Assembly: GCA_902615835.1 (NCBI GenBank)
Contig: CACMQL010000001.1
Span: 50,708-114,707 of the forward strand
DNA: 64,000 nucleotides
Source: an uncultured Verrucomicrobiota bacterium
Lineage (GTDB): Bacteria > Verrucomicrobiota > Verrucomicrobiia > Opitutales > Seribacteraceae
Reading direction: 5' to 3'
The notes below the pieces were generated by a model. It saw only the letters and a program-made list of their open reading frames with translations. It was not told where the DNA came from and did no database searches. Shown piece by piece: positions 18,221-26,497 of the stretch; within the stretch, counting starts at the first letter, position 1; every line of letters begins with the position of its first letter. The position numbers and the translations under genes are program-made.

Positions 18221-20057
18221 AATTCTCGGAATATCCGCCTTCTATCATGATAGTGCCGCCGCACTCGTTTGTGATGATGAAATTATTGCAGCTGCACAGG
18301 AAGAAAGATTTACTCGAATTAAGCACGATGAATCATTCCCTAGCCATGCCATTAGATTTTGCTTAAAGGAGGCTAATTGCACATTGGAACAAATCGATCA
18401 TGTGGTATTTTACGAAAAGCCTTTTCTCAAATTTGACCGCCTGCTTGAAACCTACCTAAGTTTTGCTCCTTCTGGCTTTGGCTCTTTTCTAAGAGCGATG
18501 CCCCAATGGCTGAAGCAAAAATTACATTTGCCAAGGGAAATTAAAAAAGGACTTCCTGGACGGTGGAAAAAGCCTCTTATATTTACCAAGCACCATGAAT
18601 CTCATGCAGCCAGTGCATTTTTCCCAAGTCCATTTGAAGAAGCTGCCATCTTGACTATGGATGGTGTCGGTGAGTGGGATACTGCCACCATTGGTGTAGG
18701 CCACAGCAACCAAGTGGAATTAGTCAAATCTCTTCAATTCCCACACTCACTTGGACTTCTATACAGTGCTTTCACCTACTTTTGCGGATTCAAAGTAAAC
18801 TCCGGAGAATATAAGTTAATGGGCTTAGCACCCTATGGAAAGCCTGTTTATCGTGATCAAATTCTCGAACATTTAATCGATCTTAAAGAAGATGGTTCCT
18901 TTGCCATAAACTTAGAATATTTCAATTACTGCCAAGGGCTTACCATGACCAATCATCGATTTGCTAATTTTTTTGGTGGTCCTCCTCGGAAAACTGAAGA
19001 AAAAATTACCGAAAGAGAAATTGACCTTGCTGCCTCCATACAAGCAGTCACTGAAGAAATCGTCATCAAAATGGCGAAATTTGCCCGCGAAGAGACAGGC
19101 CAATTGAATTTATGCCTTTCCGGAGGCGTTGCCCTTAATTGCGTGGCCAATGGAAAGCTACTTGCAAAAAAAGTATTTGAAAACATTTGGATTCAACCAT
19201 CATCAGGGGATGCAGGAGGTGCTCTCGGTGCTGCACTTTTTACGAACTTTCAACTACTTAAGAGAGAGAGAGTCGTTAACAAGAATGACTCGATGAAAGG
19301 AAGTCACCTTGGTCCTCGATTCGAAAATGAGGAGATTTCGGAATTTCTAAAGGAAACCAAAGCTCCATCACACCATTTTTCCGATGAGGATGAGTTATTG
19401 TATAAAGTTTGTGATGCTATAGAGAAAGAAAAAATTATTGGCTGGTTTCAAGGTAGAATGGAGTTTGGTCCGCGTGCTCTTGGGGGCAGAAGTATCATAG
19501 GCGATGCTCGTAGCGAAAATATCCAAACTCAAATGAATCTGAGTATAAAATACCGCGAATCCTTTCGACCATTTGCTCCAAGCGTTTTGGAAGAAAAAAC
19601 TGCCGAATATTTCGATCTAAAGGTCCCCTCCCCTTACATGCTTTTAGTGGCACCAGTAAAAGAGGCAATTAGGACAGCACTATCAACAGAAGATCAGGAA
19701 AGTATGACCGATCCCGACTTACTTAAGAGAGTTAGATTAAAAAGATCTTCGCTGCCCGCCATCACACATATTGATTATTCGGCGAGGATCCAAAGTGTCT
19801 CAGAAAATCGTAATGATCGTTACTATCGCTTAATTAAAAAATTAGAACAAAAGACAGGTTCAGGAGTTATTGTAAATACAAGTTTCAATGTGAGAGGTGA
19901 GCCAATCGTATCCACTCCGCAAGATGCCTATAGCTGCTTTATGGCGACCGAGATGGATTTATTGGTCCTAGAAAACCATATCCTTTACAAATCTGAACAG
20001 CCATCTTCAAATAAAGTCTCCAAAGATTCTCATATTTCACAATTTTCATTGGATTAA
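18216..20057 (+). CDS. Carbamoyltransferase (NodU/CmcH/SxtI family), start codon unusual
   Basis: The enzyme makes carbamoyl-adenylate from carbamoyl phosphate and ATP and transfers the carbamoyl group to a hydroxyl of a sugar or natural product. Reading from the ATT at 18216 gives 613 aa. The N-terminal ILGISAFYHDSAAALV and AAAQEERFTRIKHD motifs are essential in the family. Then come HHESHAASAFFPSPFEEAA, TMDGVGEWDT, SGGVALNCVANGKL and MEFGPRALGGRSI. The first ATG/GTG/TTG in this frame is a TTG at 18384, which would remove 56 conserved residues. So either AUU is used or the start has decayed. The gene abuts the ATPase pseudogene, overlapping its stop. SxtJ-like and DUF5989-like genes follow. 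Confidence 0.88.
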   Translation: MKILGISAFYHDSAAALVCDDEIIAAAQEERFTRIKHDESFPSHAIRFCLKEANCTLEQIDHVVFYEKPFLKFDRLLETYLSFAPSGFGSFLRAMPQWLKQKLHLPREIKKGLPGRWKKPLIFTKHHESHAASAFFPSPFEEAAILTMDGVGEWDTATIGVGHSNQVELVKSLQFPHSLGLLYSAFTYFCGFKVNSGEYKLMGLAPYGKPVYRDQILEHLIDLKEDGSFAINLEYFNYCQGLTMTNHRFANFFGGPPRKTEEKITEREIDLAASIQAVTEEIVIKMAKFAREETGQLNLCLSGGVALNCVANGKLLAKKVFENIWIQPSSGDAGGALGAALFTNFQLLKRERVVNKNDSMKGSHLGPRFENEEISEFLKETKAPSHHFSDEDELLYKVCDAIEKEKIIGWFQGRMEFGPRALGGRSIIGDARSENIQTQMNLSIKYRESFRPFAPSVLEEKTAEYFDLKVPSPYMLLVAPVKEAIRTALSTEDQESMTDPDLLKRVRLKRSSLPAITHIDYSARIQSVSENRNDRYYRLIKKLEQKTGSGVIVNTSFNVRGEPIVSTPQDAYSCFMATEMDLLVLENHILYKSEQPSSNKVSKDSHISQFSLD

Positions 20058-20098
20058 TTAATACTTTGCTGAAACATCTGTTCAACCCTTTCAATTAG

Positions 20099-20506
20099 AT
20101 GGCAAAAAAAAGATCTGCTTTTGCTCTGAAATTAATCCTCGGTTTTCCTCTAGTGGGGATCGTTTGGACATGTATCATTTATTTCCTATCCGATTCCGAA
20201 CACTTAAATTTTAAGATTGCCTACTGGTTTGGTGGAATTGGTATTTCTACTGGTGTTCTTTGCCTATTATCAAAAGGTATTTTTCAAATTGTTTGGTGGC
20301 TATGGAATAAAATTTTATTTCTTATTGATACTACGATTACCTGGCTCACCCTTCCCCTATTTTACTTCGTAATATTCTCTCCCTTTGCCGTTATATTGCG
20401 TATATTTGGCAAGGCAGACATGAAACATCCAAAAAATAATTTGCAAAGTTACTGGAGAAATGTGGAACAACCAAACTCTGCCAAGCAATACCTTCGCCAA
20501 TTTTAA
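20099..20506 (+). CDS. SxtJ-family membrane protein
   Basis: A 135-aa protein with hydrophobic helices at about residues 9-30, 40-60 and 75-105 and a polar C-terminal tail with the pattern SYWRNVEQPNSAKQYLRQF. Small membrane proteins of this type regularly follow SxtI-like carbamoyltransferases and are called the SxtJ family from the saxitoxin cluster. Their role is unknown. It lies 41 bases after the carbamoyltransferase and 2 bases before the next small gene, which suggests one operon. The name comes from length, topology, tail and neighbourhood and implies nothing about saxitoxin. Confidence 0.75.
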   Translation: MAKKRSAFALKLILGFPLVGIVWTCIIYFLSDSEHLNFKIAYWFGGIGISTGVLCLLSKGIFQIVWWLWNKILFLIDTTITWLTLPLFYFVIFSPFAVILRIFGKADMKHPKNNLQSYWRNVEQPNSAKQYLRQF

Positions 20507-20508
20507 AA

Positions 20509-20709
20509 ATGAATGATCAAAATAATCAAGATTTCGATAAAATTATAAATGAAGAAAAAGAGAAAAGTTTTATTTACGAGCTACTGCTCATGCTCAAACA
20601 TAACAAAAAATGGTGGCTTACCCCTATAATTTTAGTCCTCCTTTTATTTGGAGCTTTAATCATAATGGGGGGAAGTAGCTACGCCCCATTTATATATACC
20701 TTGTTTTGA
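20509..20709 (+). CDS. DUF5989-like small membrane protein
   Basis: A 66-aa protein with a charged N-terminus (IINEEKEKSFIYELL), one membrane helix (KKWWLTPIILVLLLFGALIIM) and the typical ending APFIYTLF. Proteins ending this way form the DUF5989 family and usually follow an SxtJ-like gene and a carbamoyltransferase, as they do here. The function is not known. A membrane helper that places the carbamoyltransferase near a lipid-linked substrate is possible, but this is speculation from gene order. Confidence 0.75.
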   Translation: MNDQNNQDFDKIINEEKEKSFIYELLLMLKHNKKWWLTPIILVLLLFGALIIMGGSSYAPFIYTLF

Positions 20710-20762
20710 TAATTCTGAAGACCCCAATTCTAGATGATTGAACGAAGTTAAGAAATTTTTCT

Positions 20763-21617
20763 GTGAATTCTAAAACTATTGAAATTCATATAAAAGCTAA
20801 CTCTGGATGGTTAGATACTAATTTTCTAGAAATTTGGCACTATCGTGATTTGTTATTCCTTTTAATTAGACGAGATTTAGTATCCCAATACAAACAAACA
20901 GTCCTCGGTCCTCTATGGCTTATAGCTCAACCTTTGTTTGGCACAGGCGTCTTTGCTGTAATATTCGGCATGGTTGCTCAACTTCCTACTGATGGCTTAC
21001 CTGTTTTTTTATTTTACCAATCAGGTATGCTTGGGTGGAATTACTTTGCTAGCACATATGGATCTAACGCAAATGCCTTACAAAGCAATGCTGGTTTATT
21101 CGGAAAAGTCTATTTCCCACGCATGATTCCCCCAATTGCAGTATGTATTACTAATCTTTTTACATTATTTTTGCAGATAATTATTTTTTTAATTGTTTAT
21201 GCAGGATTTAAAATTCACTTAGGCGAGGAAGCTTCATTTGGTATAACCTCCTACTTAATATTCTTACCTTTGCTAATTTTACAATCGGCATTACTTGCCA
21301 TGGGAATCGGTTTTTTAATGTCCGCTATCACAGTGAAATATCGGGACTTCGAAAAACTTGGCGGCTTAGTCATGCAATTTTTTATGTATGTAAGTCCTAT
21401 CATTTACCCACTTAGCGAACTCCCAGAAAAATTAAAATGGCTCATGTGGTGCAATCCTCTTTCTTTTATTGTAGAAAGCTACCGACTGATGTTTTTAGGA
21501 AAAGGCAGTGTTTCAGCAGAACTGGCTATTTCCTCTGTGACTATTACCGCCATTATAGCATTCTCTGGAATCATACTGTACAACAAAGTTCAAAAAAACT
21601 ATATCGATTATTTATAA
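20763..21617 (+). CDS. ABC transporter permease for polysaccharide export (Wzm-like)
   Basis: This 284-aa ABC-2-type permease starts with GTG. It opens with the family pattern LEIWHYRDLLFLLIRRDLVSQYKQTVLGPLWLIAQPL and has about six membrane helices. A late signature, KYRDFEKLGGLVMQFFMYVSPIIYPLSELP, is typical of O-antigen and teichoic acid exporters. It partners with the ATPase 13 bases downstream. The pair moves a completed lipid-linked glycan across the inner membrane. Confidence 0.92.
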   Translation: MNSKTIEIHIKANSGWLDTNFLEIWHYRDLLFLLIRRDLVSQYKQTVLGPLWLIAQPLFGTGVFAVIFGMVAQLPTDGLPVFLFYQSGMLGWNYFASTYGSNANALQSNAGLFGKVYFPRMIPPIAVCITNLFTLFLQIIIFLIVYAGFKIHLGEEASFGITSYLIFLPLLILQSALLAMGIGFLMSAITVKYRDFEKLGGLVMQFFMYVSPIIYPLSELPEKLKWLMWCNPLSFIVESYRLMFLGKGSVSAELAISSVTITAIIAFSGIILYNKVQKNYIDYL

Positions 21618-21630
21618 AGAGAATTCAGGC

Positions 21631-22908
21631 ATGGATCAGCCAATAATAGAAGTAAATAATTTGACTAAAGTTTATCGCTTAGGTGCACTTGGAGCACGCT
21701 CCTTTGCAGAGGAAACAAAAGCAATTTTTTATAAAATAATAGGCAAAAAATTTATTCCTAAAGATGCAATAATAGATGATCAAATTTGTAGTGAAGGTAG
21801 ACTAAAAAATAAGAACAATTTTTTTGCTCTTAAAGATATTAATTTTACTGTCAATAAAGGTGAGATAGTTGGGATAATTGGTAAGAATGGTGCAGGTAAA
21901 TCTACCTTACTTAAAATTCTTAGTAGAATTACAGAACCGACTTCAGGAAATGCCATTTTGCGGGGACGAGTTGGTTCCCTGCTGGAAGTTGGCACTGGTT
22001 TTCATGGAGATCTTACAGGTAGAGAAAATACATATCTCAATGGAACAATCCTTGGAATGAAAAGACATGAAATAGATCGGAAATATGAAGAAATTGTAAC
22101 TTTTGCTAAATTAGAAAAGTTTATGGATACTCCAGTTAAAAGATATTCAAGCGGGATGTTTGTTCGACTTGCTTTTTCTGTAGCAGCACATTTGGAATCA
22201 GAAATCCTGATAATTGACGAAATTTTGGCCGTTGGGGATCAAGCATTTCAAGATAAGTGCATTGGCAAAATGAAGGATGTTTCCTCAAAAGGTAGGACGA
22301 TTTTATTCGTTAGTCACAACATTCTACTAATAAAGAAATTATGTCATCGTGCTATATTATTAAATAATGGAATTATTACGGATGACGGACTTACATTAAA
22401 TGTTGTCAAGAAATACCATGGACAAAATATGCAAACTGAAATTACTGAGGATTCCTATTTAGATAATTCAAAGTTTCGAAGAGGGAATGGTTTAGCAAGA
22501 GTGAATAAATTTAAAGTTATTGATAGTAATGGAGCTGCAACAACAACATTTAATATAGGAGAAACTATATCCTTTTATATTTCATTTATAACTAAGAATA
22601 CTATACAAGGTGCTCATATATCCATTTGTTTTTGCTCCGAGTTGTTGAAAGAACCAATCTTTTATTTAAATCATACGATCTGTGAAGAGAAACTGAAAAA
22701 TCAATCACAAAGAACCGCAATCATACAATTTAATACTCAATTATTGTGTGCGGGTAGCTTCCACCTTTGGCTGGGATTGCAAGACCAATCAAGGCAAAAC
22801 CTTGATATTATTAGTGATATTCTACCTGTAATTAATCTTAAAAATGTAGACGGCGTAATACATGAGCTTGGTTGCGTCAATTTGCCTTCTACTGCACAAA
22901 GACTCTGA
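21631..22908 (+). CDS. ABC transporter ATPase for polysaccharide export with C-terminal substrate domain (Wzt-like)
   Basis: This is a 425-aa ATP-binding protein. The nucleotide-binding domain (residues about 1-250) has Walker A GIIGKNGAGKSTL, signature RYSSGMFVRLAFS, Walker B ILIIDEILAVGDQ and the switch histidine in LFVSHN. An insert lies between the first strand and Walker A, as in TagH/Wzt proteins. Residues about 280-420 form a beta-rich extension (FNIGETISFYISF, AGSFHLWLGL) like the Wzt C-terminal domain, which recognises the modified non-reducing end of the glycan chain. This suggests that chain-end decoration licenses export. The next gene overlaps its end. Confidence 0.9.
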   Translation: MDQPIIEVNNLTKVYRLGALGARSFAEETKAIFYKIIGKKFIPKDAIIDDQICSEGRLKNKNNFFALKDINFTVNKGEIVGIIGKNGAGKSTLLKILSRITEPTSGNAILRGRVGSLLEVGTGFHGDLTGRENTYLNGTILGMKRHEIDRKYEEIVTFAKLEKFMDTPVKRYSSGMFVRLAFSVAAHLESEILIIDEILAVGDQAFQDKCIGKMKDVSSKGRTILFVSHNILLIKKLCHRAILLNNGIITDDGLTLNVVKKYHGQNMQTEITEDSYLDNSKFRRGNGLARVNKFKVIDSNGAATTTFNIGETISFYISFITKNTIQGAHISICFCSELLKEPIFYLNHTICEEKLKNQSQRTAIIQFNTQLLCAGSFHLWLGLQDQSRQNLDIISDILPVINLKNVDGVIHELGCVNLPSTAQRL

Positions 22909-24083
22909 GAAAAACATTTAATCCTGTTAGGAAAAAAGATAATTTCCTTGTTTTTGGTTCCCCTAAAATTGAAAACAATGAAATACAAGAAGTTGTCGAT
23001 ACTCTCAAAAGCACTTGGTTGGGAACAGGACCCAAAGTTAATTTATTTGAAAAAGAATTTAATCAATACAAAGACGGGGAATATTATCCTGTTGCAGTAT
23101 CTTCTTGTACTGCTGCCTTACATCTATCTCTCGTTGCATCTGGGGTAACAAGAGGGGATGAGTTTATCACCACTCCATTAACTTTTTGTTCAACATTAAA
23201 TGCTATCATACATGCAGGTGGAGTTCCTGTTTTAGCAGACATTGATCCGGTCACCTACAATATAGACCCTGCTGAGATTGAAAAAAAGGTAAATGAGAAA
23301 ACCAAAGCGATCGTGCCAGTACATCTAAATGGTCGTTGTTGTGAAATGGAGAAAATAAAGATGATTGCGGAGAATCATAATCTCAAAATCATTGAAGATT
23401 GTGCTCATGCCATTGAAAGTGAGCATCAAGGAAAAAAAGCAGGAACTTTTGGCGATTTTTCTTGTTTTAGTTTCTATGCTACTAAAAATTTAACAACTGC
23501 TGAAGGTGGAATGATTTTGGCTAAAAGTGAAGAGGATGCAAAACGTCTTAAGACTTTGGCCCTTCATGGTATGTCTAATGACGCATGGAAACGGTACTCG
23601 GATGAAGGTTATAAGCATTATTTAGTTAAAGAGTGTGGTTTTAAGTACAACATGACTGATCTTCAAGCAGCCATAGGAATTCATCAGTTGAGAAGAATTG
23701 AAGAAAATTGGGAGAGAAGAAAAGAAATATGGGATTTTTATCGAAATAGTTTTTCAAGCTTTCCTGTTAGAACTCCTGCTGAGGTTCCCAATGGCGATAA
23801 ACATGGCTACCACATATTTAACATACTAGTAGATGATAAAGTATGTGGAATAAATCGGGATCAGTTTTTAAATGAAATGACTCGTCATAATATAGGTGTT
23901 GGGGTTCATTACCTTAGCATTCCCGAGCATCCATTCTATCAAAATCATTTAGACTGGAACGCAGATGATTACCCACTTGCAAAGACTGTAGGACGGCAAA
24001 CTGTTAGTCTGCCTTTGTCGGCCAAGTTAAGTGATAAGGACATTGAAGATGTTATTAAGGCCGTCAGCCAGATTTTAGCATAA
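22872..24083 (+). CDS. DegT/DnrJ/EryC1/StrS-type PLP sugar aminotransferase
   Basis: It transfers an amino group to a keto-sugar nucleotide. The protein is up to 403 aa. The PLP lysine lies in SFYATKNLTTAEGGMI. Other family segments are STWLGTGPKVNLFEKEF, SSCTAALHLSLVASGVTRGDEFITTPLTF, AIVPVHLNGRCCEMEKI, EDCAHAIES and GFKYNMTDLQAAIGIHQL. The TTG at 22872 overlaps wzt by 37 bases; the conserved region begins about 24 residues later (FLVFGSPKIE), so the true start is uncertain. It is the first gene of the nonulosonic-acid-like block and probably supplies its amino sugar. Confidence 0.9.
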   Translation: MRQFAFYCTKTLRKTFNPVRKKDNFLVFGSPKIENNEIQEVVDTLKSTWLGTGPKVNLFEKEFNQYKDGEYYPVAVSSCTAALHLSLVASGVTRGDEFITTPLTFCSTLNAIIHAGGVPVLADIDPVTYNIDPAEIEKKVNEKTKAIVPVHLNGRCCEMEKIKMIAENHNLKIIEDCAHAIESEHQGKKAGTFGDFSCFSFYATKNLTTAEGGMILAKSEEDAKRLKTLALHGMSNDAWKRYSDEGYKHYLVKECGFKYNMTDLQAAIGIHQLRRIEENWERRKEIWDFYRNSFSSFPVRTPAEVPNGDKHGYHIFNILVDDKVCGINRDQFLNEMTRHNIGVGVHYLSIPEHPFYQNHLDWNADDYPLAKTVGRQTVSLPLSAKLSDKDIEDVIKAVSQILA

Positions 24084-24091
24084 ATAGAATC

Positions 24092-24871
24092 ATGATGAGA
24101 ATGGTTGCCACACCCATTTCCAAACTTTTTACTGAACAAAACAGTATTAAAGAAATTGTGTCTTCAAGTGGCTGTTTAGAAGGGCGTGACTTTTCTTTAG
24201 ATTGGGAAATTCCATATGAGTTGTTTCATTGTGATATCCAACCGATTCATAAGTTAAAAACCTCAGATTGGAAACATTTGGAAAAAATTAAAAAAAATAG
24301 CAATCAATTAAAACTCATTTCATTTCATATTGCGACCTGTTGTGACCGACCTTTGCTTGATAAGCAAGGGGTTTTTCAAGCAGGAGGGTTTGTATATGAT
24401 CGAAATAAGATGATCGATAATGCTACTAGTAATATCGATAAAATCAGAGAGTTTTTAGGGGCTGATATTACTATTGCCGTTGAAAATAATAATTTCCTGG
24501 AAAGCTCGGCTTACCAATGGGTGACTGATGCCGATTTTATATCAGAGGTAGTTAAAGAGGCTAGAATCTCACTATTGTTTGATTATGCCCATGCATTAAT
24601 AACTTCTAATCGCAAACGAGTAGCTTTTAGCGATTATATGAGTAAGTTGCCATTAGAAAGAACAGCCCAGGTTCATTTTTCCAAATGCTCTTTAGTTAAT
24701 GGTAAGTATGTTGATTCACATGATCACTTAGATACTAATGATATTGATAAAATTTGGGAGAAGATCAGGGATTTACCGGCAAAATATTTTACAATTGAGT
24801 ACTACAAAGAAGTGAATGGGCTCATCAAAATGAACCATTACTTAAAGCAACTTCTTTCTGGCAATTCGTAA
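24092..24871 (+). CDS. Metal-dependent TIM-barrel protein (xylose-isomerase-like or DUF692-like)
   Basis: A 259-aa protein. Candidate metal ligands occur in barrel order: SFHIATCCDRP, IAVENNNF, LLFDYAHALI, AQVHFSKCS, DSHDHLDTNDIDKIWEKI and FTIEYYKE. This spacing of E, D/H, H and E fits the AP-endonuclease-2/xylose-isomerase-like superfamily of sugar-phosphate isomerases and epimerases. The VHF and DSHDH segments also recall the DUF692 (MbnB/TglH) iron oxidases. Because it lies between a sugar aminotransferase and an SDR, a sugar isomerase/epimerase job is more likely than peptide oxidation. The substrate is unknown. Confidence 0.6.
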   Translation: MMRMVATPISKLFTEQNSIKEIVSSSGCLEGRDFSLDWEIPYELFHCDIQPIHKLKTSDWKHLEKIKKNSNQLKLISFHIATCCDRPLLDKQGVFQAGGFVYDRNKMIDNATSNIDKIREFLGADITIAVENNNFLESSAYQWVTDADFISEVVKEARISLLFDYAHALITSNRKRVAFSDYMSKLPLERTAQVHFSKCSLVNGKYVDSHDHLDTNDIDKIWEKIRDLPAKYFTIEYYKEVNGLIKMNHYLKQLLSGNS

Positions 24872-24887
24872 CATTAAAGTAAAAGGC

Positions 24888-25649
24888 ATGGATAAGCTGT
24901 TTGATATAAAAGAAAAAGTTGTATGGGTATCTGGAGCAAATGGGCAATTAGGTCATTCGATTGTTGAGACTATGACAGAAAGAGGTGCGTATGTTTGTGC
25001 AATAGACCTTAAGTCAAAAGATTGGCAGAATGATAGTGTATTATCCCTTAGTGCCGATATTAGAAATGAAAACGAGGTTATTCAGGTTTTTCGCGATGCA
25101 TGGAAGTGGCACAAGAGAGTAGACATATTAATTAATAATGCTGGGGTTAGCGATTTCGAACCATTTTCTGAGAGAACAGAAGAACGATTTGATTGGGTCA
25201 TGGATGTTAATCTCAAAGGAACATTTTACTGTATTAGAAACTATGTAGCTAATTGTATAGAAAATGGAAGTAAGCAGGGGAATATTATAAATATTGCATC
25301 TTTTTATGGTCTCGTTAGTCCGGATCCCAGAATCTACACTGATTGTGCACGCAAAAACTCTGAAGTTTATGGTGCCACAAAAGCTGGAGTCATTCAGATG
25401 ACAAAGTATTTTGCTGTTCACTTAGCAAAACACAATATTAGGGTAAATGCGATATCTCCCGGTGGTATCTTAAATGAAGACAATCCACAGGGAGAAGATT
25501 TTCAAAAAAATTACGGTTTGCGTTGCCCTATGAAAAGAATGGCAAAAGCAAAGGAATTAATGGGGGCGGTTATTTATTTAGCATCATCTGCATCGACCTA
25601 CACTAACGGACACAACTTAGTAGTCGATGGAGGATTTAGCGCCTGGTAA
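24888..25649 (+). CDS. Short-chain dehydrogenase/reductase of the sugar-acid block
   Basis: This 253-aa classical SDR has a nucleotide-binding loop VSGANGQLGHSIVETM, an NNAG motif (INNAGVSDF), catalytic Ser in NIASFYGL, the YxxxK pair in YGATKAGV, and the C-terminal LASSASTYTNGHNLVVDGGFSAW. It probably uses NAD(P)H to oxidise or reduce a sugar hydroxyl or keto group. SDRs of this type accompany NeuB/NeuA-like genes in several bacterial glycan loci. The exact substrate cannot be read from sequence. Confidence 0.85.
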   Translation: MDKLFDIKEKVVWVSGANGQLGHSIVETMTERGAYVCAIDLKSKDWQNDSVLSLSADIRNENEVIQVFRDAWKWHKRVDILINNAGVSDFEPFSERTEERFDWVMDVNLKGTFYCIRNYVANCIENGSKQGNIINIASFYGLVSPDPRIYTDCARKNSEVYGATKAGVIQMTKYFAVHLAKHNIRVNAISPGGILNEDNPQGEDFQKNYGLRCPMKRMAKAKELMGAVIYLASSASTYTNGHNLVVDGGFSAW

Positions 25650-25663
25650 GAAAGGGAAAATTA

Positions 25664-26497
25664 ATGAAAAAAGTTGCGTTTTCTGATATGATAAAAGGGA
25701 ATCGTTGTTTTGTTATCGCCGAAGCAGGCATTAACCATAATGGGTCATTTGATGAGGCGAGGAGGTTGATTGATAGTGCTAGTAAAACAGGGGTAGATGC
25801 AATTAAGTTTCAGACTTATATCACCGAACAAAGAACTCATACAGGATCTCCTATTTTTGATATTTTGAAGAAATGCGAGTTGCCGTTCGAGGATTTTGAA
25901 AAGTTAAAGAAACATGCTGAAGATCAGAATATGATTTTCCTTTCAACACCTTTTGATGAATCAAGTGCCGCCTTTCTACAACAACTAGAAGTTCTGGTAT
26001 ATAAGTTAGCTTCTTTTGATGTCGTAAACATCCCTTTTTTGAAAAGCATTGCTCAAAAAGGTATCCCAACTATACTTTCGACTGGCATGGCTTCAGAAGA
26101 TGAAGTTCAAAACGCTGTAAATATTTTCAAAGAAGAACAGGCTGACCTTGCATTATTGCACTGCGTGTCCTCATATCCCTTAAAACCAGAAAATGCAAAC
26201 TTAGGTGCGATTAGCACTTTAAAGAAAAAGTTTGATGTTCCTGTTGGCTATTCTGATCATACGAATGGTATAGAAGTACCTTTGTATTCTGTCGCAGCAG
26301 GCTCTATCATTGTTGAAAAGCATTACATGATTGATGAGCATTCAGATTGCTGTGATGCACCTGTTTCAATTACAGAAGCTCAGACCAAGTTATTAGTTAA
26401 AAAAATTAGGGAGCTAGAGCTTATTGTTGGTAGTGGGAAGTTAGGTATGACTGAACCACAAAAAGGAGCAGAAATATTTCGTCGTCATGAGCAGTAA
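25664..26497 (+). CDS. NeuB-family nonulosonic acid synthase lacking the SAF domain
   Basis: NeuB-type enzymes condense phosphoenolpyruvate with an N-acyl hexosamine to give a nine-carbon acid. This 277-aa protein has the whole barrel: FVIAEAGINHNGSFDEARRL, GVDAIKFQTY, FLSTPFDESSAAFL, PTILSTGMASEDEV, LLHCVSSYPLKPENANL, VPVGYSDHTNGIE and VEKHYMIDE. It stops at IFRRHEQ, where canonical proteins continue into the roughly 60-70-residue SAF/antifreeze-like lid that completes the active site of the partner subunit. The next gene starts 11 bases before its end, so this looks like the natural end, not a frameshift. The product may be a sialic-, legionaminic- or pseudaminic-type acid or a different ulosonic acid. 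Confidence 0.88.
   Translation: MKKVAFSDMIKGNRCFVIAEAGINHNGSFDEARRLIDSASKTGVDAIKFQTYITEQRTHTGSPIFDILKKCELPFEDFEKLKKHAEDQNMIFLSTPFDESSAAFLQQLEVLVYKLASFDVVNIPFLKSIAQKGIPTILSTGMASEDEVQNAVNIFKEEQADLALLHCVSSYPLKPENANLGAISTLKKKFDVPVGYSDHTNGIEVPLYSVAAGSIIVEKHYMIDEHSDCCDAPVSITEAQTKLLVKKIRELELIVGSGKLGMTEPQKGAEIFRRHEQ

Noticed and set aside
18216..20709. Saxitoxin-type toxin biosynthesis
   Set aside because: Only the carbamoyltransferase and its small membrane companions resemble sxt genes; no polyketide synthase-like sxtA, amidinotransferase or other toxin genes are present.
24092..24871. RiPP-modifying DUF692 oxidase with a precursor peptide
   Set aside because: No small precursor-like gene or partner protein lies beside it, and all neighbours are sugar genes.
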